NCBI GenBank assembly: GCA_016287035.1
Contig: JAEEVI010000212.1
Span: 1 to 11,651, forward strand
Length of the DNA: 11,651 nucleotides
Direction of reading: 5' to 3'
Origin: Bacillota bacterium
GTDB taxonomy: Bacteria > Bacillota > Clostridia > Peptostreptococcales > Anaerovoracaceae
Made by a program: the position numbers and the translations under genes. Shown here piece by piece: positions 7,270 to 11,651 of this stretch (its first letter is position 1; each line of letters begins with the position of its first letter). The notes beneath the pieces were generated by a model. The model had not been told where the DNA came from, searched no databases, and worked only from the letters and a program-made list of their open reading frames with translations.

Positions 7270-9275
7270 TTGTTCCTGCTTCTGTTCTTTCCGGCCGAGG
7301 GCTTCTTCCCTCCGGTCCCGGCGGACGGCTTTCCTCCGGCGCCCTTTTTCGCCGGCGAGGCCTTTCCGCCGCGCGGCTTTGGCGTCTCCTCCGGCGCGAC
7401 AGGGAAGCTGAACACCGCGGCCTCGTAGGGACGAAGGCCGTAGCGCAGCGTATATCCGTAGTGGTCGCACGGAGCCTCTTCCGCCGTCAGCGGAACGATG
7501 TCTCCCGCCTCGGCGGGACCGCCGCCTCCGGGCATGCTGTCGTACGAGCTGAAGACCCGCTTATAGTAACCCGGGACCGGTACGCCGCACGCGTAGTCGC
7601 CGTATCCGACCGGCGCGAAATTGCATATCACCAGCAGCGCGTCGTTGTAGTTCCACGGATTTCTTCTTATATAGCTTATCGTGCTGCGCATGCCGTCGTC
7701 GCGGTTCACCCACTCGAACGACGTCGGGTTGCCGGTGTCGTCGTACAGGCAGGGCTGCGAGCGGTACAGCGCGAGCAGCGAACGCACGCTCTCCATGACG
7801 GCCCTGTGCCATGTCTCCTGCGCCTGGTTCCACTCGATCTCGCGCTCCTCCGACCATTCGGTCTCCTGCGCGAACTCCTGCCCCATGAACAGCAGCTTCT
7901 TGCCGGGGAACGTGAACATGAACGTGTACAGCGACTTGAGCCCGCCGAGCTTGTCCTCCATGGAGCCGGGCATCTTCATCAGCATCGACTTCTTAAGGTG
8001 CACCACCTCGTCGTGCGAGAGCACGAGCATGAAGCGCTCCGTGAACACGTAGTCGGCCGTGTGCGCGAGCTGCCCGTGGTGATAACCGCGGAACAGCGGA
8101 TCCTTTCCGAAATATTTGAGAGTGTCGTTCATCCAGCCCATGTTCCACTTGAACATGAAGCCCAGACCGCCGTCGGGGACGGGCGCCGTTATTCCCTGCA
8201 CCTCGGACGAATCCTCGGCGATCATGTAGGCGTCGGTCTGCGTGCGCAGCGCTTCGTTGAGCTGCTTCAGGAACGCTATGCTGTCGAGGTTCTCGCTTCC
8301 GCCGTACTTGTTCGGCCTCCACGGGTCCCTGCTGAAATTCGTGTAGAGCATCGCCGCGACCGCGTCCACCCTGAGCGCGTCGACGTGGAACTCCCTGATC
8401 CAGTAGAACGCGCTCGATATCAGGAAGCTGCGGACCTGCGGCTTGCTGTGGTCGAACGCCATCGTGCCCCACTCGGGGTATTCCGCGAGCAGCGGATCCG
8501 CCGATTCGTACAGCGGGGAGCCGTCGAAATGCTCGAGCGAGAAGCTGTCCTTGGGGAAATGCGCCGGCACCCAGTCGAGGATGACGCCTATGCCGGACCG
8601 GTGCAGCCTGTCGACGAGATATCTGAGATCGTCTGGATCGCCGTAGCGGCTGGTCGGCGAGAAGTAGCCCGTCACCTGATAGCCCCAGGAACCGTCGAAC
8701 GGATACTCGCAGATGCCCATCAGCTCCACGTGCGTGAAGCCCATGAACGTCACGTATTCGGCGAGCTCGTCCGCGAGCTGCCTGTAGTTGAGGAAGCCGT
8801 CGCCGTCCCATTTGCGCTTCCAGGAGCCCAGATGGACCTCGTAGACCGCCATCGGCTTCTTGGGAACGTCCTTCCCGCGGCCGTCCATGTATTCCCCGTC
8901 GCCCCATTCGTAGCCGTCGAGCGGCCAGATGACCGAGCCCGTCTGCGGGCGCAGCTCCGAAAAGAACGCGTAGGGGTCGGCTTTATACCGCACTATGCCG
9001 TCCTGCCCCGTGACGGCGAACTTGTAGCAGTCGCCCTTCGCGGCGCCCGGCATGAATATCTCCCAGATGCCTCCGATCGTCGGGGCCATCGTTATGGTCC
9101 GCACGTCCTTGTGCCCCGCCCACGTTATGAGCTGCACGTTCCTGGCGTGCGGCGCCCAGACGGCGAAATGCGTTCCGATGTAGCCGTTCTCCTCGCACGG
9201 ATGCGCGCCGAGCTTCCTGTATATCTCGTAATGCGTACCTTCGTCGAAAAGGTAGCTGTCGTATGACGTTATCAT
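7266..9275 (-). CDS. glgB: 1,4-alpha-glucan (glycogen) branching enzyme, GH13
   Basis: The enzyme cuts alpha-1,4 glucan chains and rejoins them by alpha-1,6 bonds, making glycogen branches in the cytoplasm. It has 669 residues. A CBM48-like N-domain occupies about 30-110 (GTHFAVWAPHARNVQLITWA). The GH13 barrel follows, with region I DWVPAHFPKD (234-243), region II DALRVDAVAAMLY with nucleophile D304, region III AEDSS with acid E354, and region IV LSHDEVVH with D422. KWNMGWMNDTLKYF (376-389) and GYHHGQL are typical of branching enzymes. Oddities: the usual GDFNxW of CBM48 is replaced by LITWAGHK, region IV reads VVHLKKSM instead of the common VVHGKxSL, and residues 627-669 form a Lys/Gly/Pro/Ala-rich basic tail. 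The ATG at 9275 has GGAGG 9 nt before it. No other glycogen gene is in the window; the phosphatase gene is coupled behind it. Confidence 0.95.
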   Translation of the reverse strand: MITSYDSYLFDEGTHYEIYRKLGAHPCEENGYIGTHFAVWAPHARNVQLITWAGHKDVRTITMAPTIGGIWEIFMPGAAKGDCYKFAVTGQDGIVRYKADPYAFFSELRPQTGSVIWPLDGYEWGDGEYMDGRGKDVPKKPMAVYEVHLGSWKRKWDGDGFLNYRQLADELAEYVTFMGFTHVELMGICEYPFDGSWGYQVTGYFSPTSRYGDPDDLRYLVDRLHRSGIGVILDWVPAHFPKDSFSLEHFDGSPLYESADPLLAEYPEWGTMAFDHSKPQVRSFLISSAFYWIREFHVDALRVDAVAAMLYTNFSRDPWRPNKYGGSENLDSIAFLKQLNEALRTQTDAYMIAEDSSEVQGITAPVPDGGLGFMFKWNMGWMNDTLKYFGKDPLFRGYHHGQLAHTADYVFTERFMLVLSHDEVVHLKKSMLMKMPGSMEDKLGGLKSLYTFMFTFPGKKLLFMGQEFAQETEWSEEREIEWNQAQETWHRAVMESVRSLLALYRSQPCLYDDTGNPTSFEWVNRDDGMRSTISYIRRNPWNYNDALLVICNFAPVGYGDYACGVPVPGYYKRVFSSYDSMPGGGGPAEAGDIVPLTAEEAPCDHYGYTLRYGLRPYEAAVFSFPVAPEETPKPRGGKASPAKKGAGGKPSAGTGGKKPSAGKNRSRNK

Positions 9276-9339
9276 CTGTATGTTCCTCCGGGCGTCCGGA
9301 GCTGCCGGACCCTCAGCCTGAAAAGCGGATGTGTGTCTT

Positions 9340-9348
9340 ATTATAGCA
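9340..9348 (-). promoter_or_regulatory. Extended -10 promoter for glgB
   Basis: On the minus strand TGCTATAAT gives a perfect -10 box (TATAAT, 9345-9340) with the TG of an extended -10. The -35 position at 17 nt (9368-9363) reads TTTCTC, a poor match, as is common for extended -10 promoters. The predicted start near 9333 leaves a leader of about 58 nt before glgB, in which I see no recognised regulatory element. Confidence 0.65.
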
Positions 9349-9371
9349 TCAATGGGGCTCCCGAGAAATTC

Positions 9372-9401
9372 TTGACATCGACTTTTTAGCGGGAATATAC
9401 T
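9372..9401 (+). promoter_or_regulatory. Promoter for mgtE
   Basis: TTGACA (9372-9377), an 18-nt spacer and TATACT (9396-9401) form a strong sigma-A type promoter. Transcription would start near 9408, giving a leader of about 210 nt before mgtE. It stands back to back with the glgB promoter; the two core promoters lie within about 60 bp of each other. Confidence 0.7.
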
Positions 9402-9407
9402 TTAAAT

Positions 9408-9619
9408 ACTGGGCGAAGCCCGCAACGAAAGAAGGAGAGGAGGAAGAGCACATGGAATCTGCAAGTAACGGCACAGCTGCAGGCCGAAGTCCGCGGGACG
9501 GGTCGCCGGCGTTCCAGCGGCTTTTCCGCCTGTTTATATTCTGAAGACATATAAATGCAGCTTTGGTCTGCGCATTGGATAGATATCTTGTATTTTAAAC
9601 GAAGCAGGAGGCATTTCCG
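9408..9619 (+). promoter_or_regulatory. Long 5' leader of mgtE
   Basis: This leader of about 210 nt is long enough for a regulatory RNA. It starts with a tight hairpin GGGC-GAA-GCCC (9411-9421). It then has a purine-rich ribosome binding site (9431-9443), a 30-codon frame (separate entry), and a hairpin CAGCGG-cttt-CCGCcTG (9515-9532, one bulged C) followed by TTTATATT, which looks like a weak intrinsic terminator. Further on there is a possible ATGC..GCAT hairpin (9555-9575) and an AGATATCT palindrome (9581-9588). MgtE genes in Bacillota are often controlled by the M-box Mg2+ riboswitch, but I do not see its conserved segments here. The mgtE ribosome binding site GCAGGAGG ends 8 nt before the ATG. 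Confidence 0.55.
9452..9544 (+). CDS. Candidate 30-residue leader peptide (uORF) of mgtE
   Basis: A short frame from ATG at 9452 to TGA at 9542-9544 encodes 30 residues. It starts MESASNGTAAGRSPRDG and ends FQRLFRLFIF, hydrophobic with two arginines. Its ribosome binding site is excellent: GGAGAGGAGG with about 8 nt to the ATG, as strong as any in the window. It lies inside the mgtE leader, 75 nt before the mgtE start, and its last codons overlap a terminator-like hairpin (9515-9532). Known leader peptides of magnesium transporter genes in enteric bacteria (MgtL, MgtP) are short, Pro/acidic rich and sense Mg2+ through ribosome stability or stalling. This one has prolines at 14 and 19 with R15-D16 between and resembles MgtL only in general layout. 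It could be a chance frame; no homologue is known to me. Confidence 0.45.
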   Translation: MESASNGTAAGRSPRDGSPAFQRLFRLFIF

Positions 9620-10999
9620 ATGGCAGAGCACAATTTCTCCATGCAGGGCACGCTCGGCGTGCTCCTCGCGTCAAAAAAGTATTCATCCATAAAAGACATA
9701 CTGGTAACGATGAACCCCTCCGATATAGCGGCCGTGATGAACGACCTCGAGGGGGATCAGTTGCCGCTCATATTCAGGCTCCTCCCCAAGGAACCCGCTA
9801 CCGCCGCGTTCGTTGAGATGGACCCGGACCAGCAGGAGGTCCTCATAAGAGGCTTCTCCGACAAGGAGCTCAAGGAAGTCGTAGGCGAGATGTTCGTGGA
9901 CGACGCGGCCGATCTCATAGAGGAGATGCCCGCCGACGTCGTGCAGAGGATGCTCGCTTCGGCGGATCCCGACAAGCGACGCGAGATAAACGAGATCCTC
10001 AAATACCCGGAGGACTGCGCCGGCTCCTCGATGACGACGGAGTTCATCGCGCTGCGCCCGGACATGACCGTCGAGGAGGCCATCGCCAATATCAGGCAGA
10101 CGGCCGTCGACAAGGAGACGATATATACCTGCTACGTGACGGACGCTGTCACGAAGGAGCTGCTCGGCTACGTGACGGTAAAGGATCTGCTGCTCGCAAA
10201 GAACGCGAACGCCAGGATCGGCGATCTGATGGATCCGAACGTCATATCGGTCAACACGCACACCGACCAGGAGACGGTCGCGCAGATGCTGTCGAAATAC
10301 AACTTCCTGGCGCTGCCCGTCGTGGACATGGATAACAGGATGGTCGGCATCGTAACGTTCGACGACGCCATGGACATAATCGAGGACGAGGCGACCGAGG
10401 ACATCGAGATCATGGGCGGCATGTCGCCGTCCGAGAAGGCCTATCTGAGGGCGACGCCGTTCGAGGTCTTCCGCCAGAGGATCCCGTGGCTCTCGCTGCT
10501 GATGCTGTCGGCGACCTTCACGGGGATAATAATCACGTACTACGAGAACTCGCTCGCCGCGCAGATAGCGCTGACGGCGTTCATCCCGATGCTCACGGGC
10601 ACGGGAGGAAACTCCGGAACGCAGGCCTCGGTAAGCGTCATCCGCGCTCTCGCTCTGGACGAGCTGGAGTTTTCAGACCTTCCGGCTGTCATATGGAAGG
10701 AGGTACGCACCGCGGTGCTCTGCGGCATAACGCTCGCCGCCATCTGCTTCGTCAAGATAATGCTCGTCGACAGGCTCATGATGAACAACCTCAGCGTGAC
10801 GCCGCTGATGGCGCTGGCCGTATGCGTCTCGATGGCGCTGACGGTCCTCGTCTCCAAGGTCGTCGGCTGCAGCCTGCCGATACTGGCCAAGCGCGTCGGC
10901 TTCGATCCGGCCGTGATGGCCAGCCCGCTCATAACGACGCTCGTCGACGCGCTGTCGCTGCTCGTCTACTTCGGCGTCGCCACCGCGATACTGGCGTGA
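9620..10999 (+). CDS. mgtE: Magnesium transporter MgtE
   Basis: MgtE is a homodimeric Mg2+ channel of the cytoplasmic membrane, gated by Mg2+ bound to its cytoplasmic domains. It has 459 residues, normal length. The superhelical N-domain (about 25-130) contains FVDDAADLIEEMPADVV (92-108). Two CBS domains follow (about 134-190 and 200-258), with AGSSMTTEFIAL (134-145) and DNRMVGIVTFDDAMDII (238-254). A plug helix comes next, and five predicted membrane spans start near 287. The pore signature PMLTGTGGNSGTQASVS (323-339) and FDPAVMASPLITTLVDALS (428-446) are both present; D443 matches the pore aspartate at the Mg2+ site (D432 in Thermus). The ATG at 9620 has GCAGGAGG 8 nt before it. It is a single-gene transcript with its own promoter, long leader and terminator; ATA and AGG codons are frequent. 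The leader suggests Mg2+-linked control. Confidence 0.97.
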   Translation: MAEHNFSMQGTLGVLLASKKYSSIKDILVTMNPSDIAAVMNDLEGDQLPLIFRLLPKEPATAAFVEMDPDQQEVLIRGFSDKELKEVVGEMFVDDAADLIEEMPADVVQRMLASADPDKRREINEILKYPEDCAGSSMTTEFIALRPDMTVEEAIANIRQTAVDKETIYTCYVTDAVTKELLGYVTVKDLLLAKNANARIGDLMDPNVISVNTHTDQETVAQMLSKYNFLALPVVDMDNRMVGIVTFDDAMDIIEDEATEDIEIMGGMSPSEKAYLRATPFEVFRQRIPWLSLLMLSATFTGIIITYYENSLAAQIALTAFIPMLTGTGGNSGTQASVSVIRALALDELEFSDLPAVIWKEVRTAVLCGITLAAICFVKIMLVDRLMMNNLSVTPLMALAVCVSMALTVLVSKVVGCSLPILAKRVGFDPAVMASPLITTLVDALSLLVYFGVATAILA

Positions 11000-11032
11000 T
11001 ATCCGCGGGCACGGGCTCTTAACACAAAAACA

Positions 11033-11062
11033 GCGAGGCGGGGGCTATTGCCCCCGCCTCGC
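11033..11062. terminator. Bidirectional intrinsic terminator
   Basis: A perfect 13-bp GC-rich stem (GCGAGGCGGGGGC, 11033-11045, with GCCCCCGCCTCGC, 11050-11062) has a TATT loop. On the plus strand it is followed by TTTCG, a short U-run, 33 nt after the mgtE stop. On the minus strand it is followed by TGTTTTTGTG, a better U-tract, about 56 nt after the stop of the facing gene. It therefore serves both convergent genes. Confidence 0.93.
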
Positions 11063-11118
11063 TTTCGATAAGGAGATATTTTCGAGGCTTACATGCCTTC
11101 TTTTGCTATAGTTTTATA

Positions 11119-11651
11119 CTACTTCCCGAGAAGTCTCTCGGGGTTGGTAACGATCATCGTGCGGACCTGTTCCTCGGTGATGCCGTTCTCCAGAGCCATA
11201 CGGACGAAGTCCGTCATGCCGTCGTCTGCGAAGGGCATGGGTCCCTGGAACAGGAAGTCTACGAGTTCCTTCGGCGTGTTGGGTACGCCGAGGTCGCTGC
11301 ACATGATGAAGTTCTCGGTACCGACTTCCTTCATCTCCGCGAACATCTGCTCGTGGGTGATGCAGGGAGTGCAGTAGCAGTGCTCGAGCGTAGCGCCGAG
11401 CCTTACGAACTCCTTCTGCTCTTCGACGTTGTAATAGGTGCCCTTCCAGTCCACGTGACCGATGAGCAGCTTGTCGTATCCGATGTCGTGAGCGCATCTG
11501 GCGAGAGCGAACGCTTCCTCGTGGGAAATGTGAGCGGTGCTGCAGATCATTCCGTATTCCTTGCAGAGCTCAAGAACGTATCCCGCCTCGGGGATCAGCT
11601 TGCCGTTCTCGTCGACGATCCTGATGCCGGGGACGGGGAAGCCCGCGTCGC
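11119..11651 (-). CDS. Amidohydrolase-fold protein (DUF6282-like), 5' end beyond the window
   Basis: The last 176 residues of a protein whose start lies past the right edge; the frame is open from 11651 down to TAG at 11121-11119. The first visible residues are DAGFPVPGIRIVDENGKLIP. Possible metal ligands of an amidohydrolase-type TIM barrel are STAHISHEE (H40, H43 of the visible part), LLIGHVDW (H65), LEHCYCT (H90) and MCSDLG (D119). The end has the superfamily-like pattern MIVTNPERLLGK. This overall pattern reminds me of the DUF6282 metal-dependent hydrolase family, but substrate and reaction are unknown. An ATG at 11550 is only an internal methionine. It faces mgtE and shares its terminator. 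Confidence 0.7.
   Translation of the reverse strand, partial: DAGFPVPGIRIVDENGKLIPEAGYVLELCKEYGMICSTAHISHEEAFALARCAHDIGYDKLLIGHVDWKGTYYNVEEQKEFVRLGATLEHCYCTPCITHEQMFAEMKEVGTENFIMCSDLGVPNTPKELVDFLFQGPMPFADDGMTDFVRMALENGITEEQVRTMIVTNPERLLGK

Noticed and set aside
7270..7470. Upstream GTG giving the phosphatase a 67-residue Arg/Lys-rich N-terminus
   Set aside because: It lies entirely inside glgB, and the phosphatase family begins at the NFRDL region just after the ATG at 7269.
7236..9266. A 676-codon plus-strand open frame opposite glgB
   Set aside because: Same cause: it shadows glgB across its length and has an Arg/Val/His-rich composition with no recognisable domain.
9408..9619. M-box (Mg2+) riboswitch before mgtE
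   Set aside because: Position and length fit, but I cannot find the conserved M-box segments in the sequence.
9555..9660. A second short plus-strand frame starting at ATG 9555, running into the mgtE start out of frame
   Set aside because: No ribosome binding site before it and no recognisable sequence; the 9452 frame is far better supported.
10486..11022. A 178-codon plus-strand frame overlapping the mgtE 3' half
   Set aside because: Frameshifted reading of mgtE, Arg/Gly/His-rich, no ribosome binding site.

Overview
The window looks like a chromosomal piece of a fairly GC-rich low-GC-phylum relative: a Clostridia-type Bacillota (Firmicutes). The basis is the order rpmG-secE-nusG-rplK-rplA-rplJ-rplL-rpoB, a Firmicutes-style L10 leader ahead of rplJ, a four-cysteine (zinc-binding) L33, strong AAGGAGG-type ribosome binding sites before nearly every gene, and protein sequences that read closest to Bacillus/Clostridium orthologues. 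Species and genus cannot be named from the sequence alone.

Region 1 (1-6480, all minus strand, so transcription runs right to left) is the transcription/translation operon. A TTGACA promoter at 6452-6480 serves rpmG (L33), secE, nusG, rplK (L11), rplA (L1), rplJ (L10), rplL (L7/L12) and rpoB. rpoB is cut by the left edge after 941 codons. The gaps are short except for two: the L10 leader with an attenuator hairpin (3897-4064), and the rplL-rpoB gap (2825-2996), which has a terminator-like hairpin and a foldable stretch. These are the expected points where ribosomal-protein and RNA-polymerase output are set apart.

Region 2 (6469-9275, minus strand) is a two-gene unit: glgB, a glycogen branching enzyme, followed by a CX5R phosphatase whose ATG overlaps the glgB stop (ATGA). 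No terminator is visible after the phosphatase, and the -35 box of the ribosomal operon lies in its last codons, so read-through into rpmG is likely.

Region 3 (9276-9619) is a divergent control region. It has an extended -10 promoter for glgB and a TTGACA/TATACT promoter for mgtE. The mgtE leader is about 210 nt long and contains a 30-codon open frame with an excellent ribosome binding site, a candidate leader peptide for magnesium-responsive control. This is the most interesting possibly undescribed element here.

Region 4 (9620-11651) has mgtE (Mg2+ channel, plus strand) facing a partial amidohydrolase-like gene (minus strand). A bidirectional 13-bp-stem terminator separates them. No tRNA, rRNA, CRISPR array, insertion sequence or phage gene was seen. 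Most of the window is ordinary housekeeping; the items worth attention are mainly regulatory.
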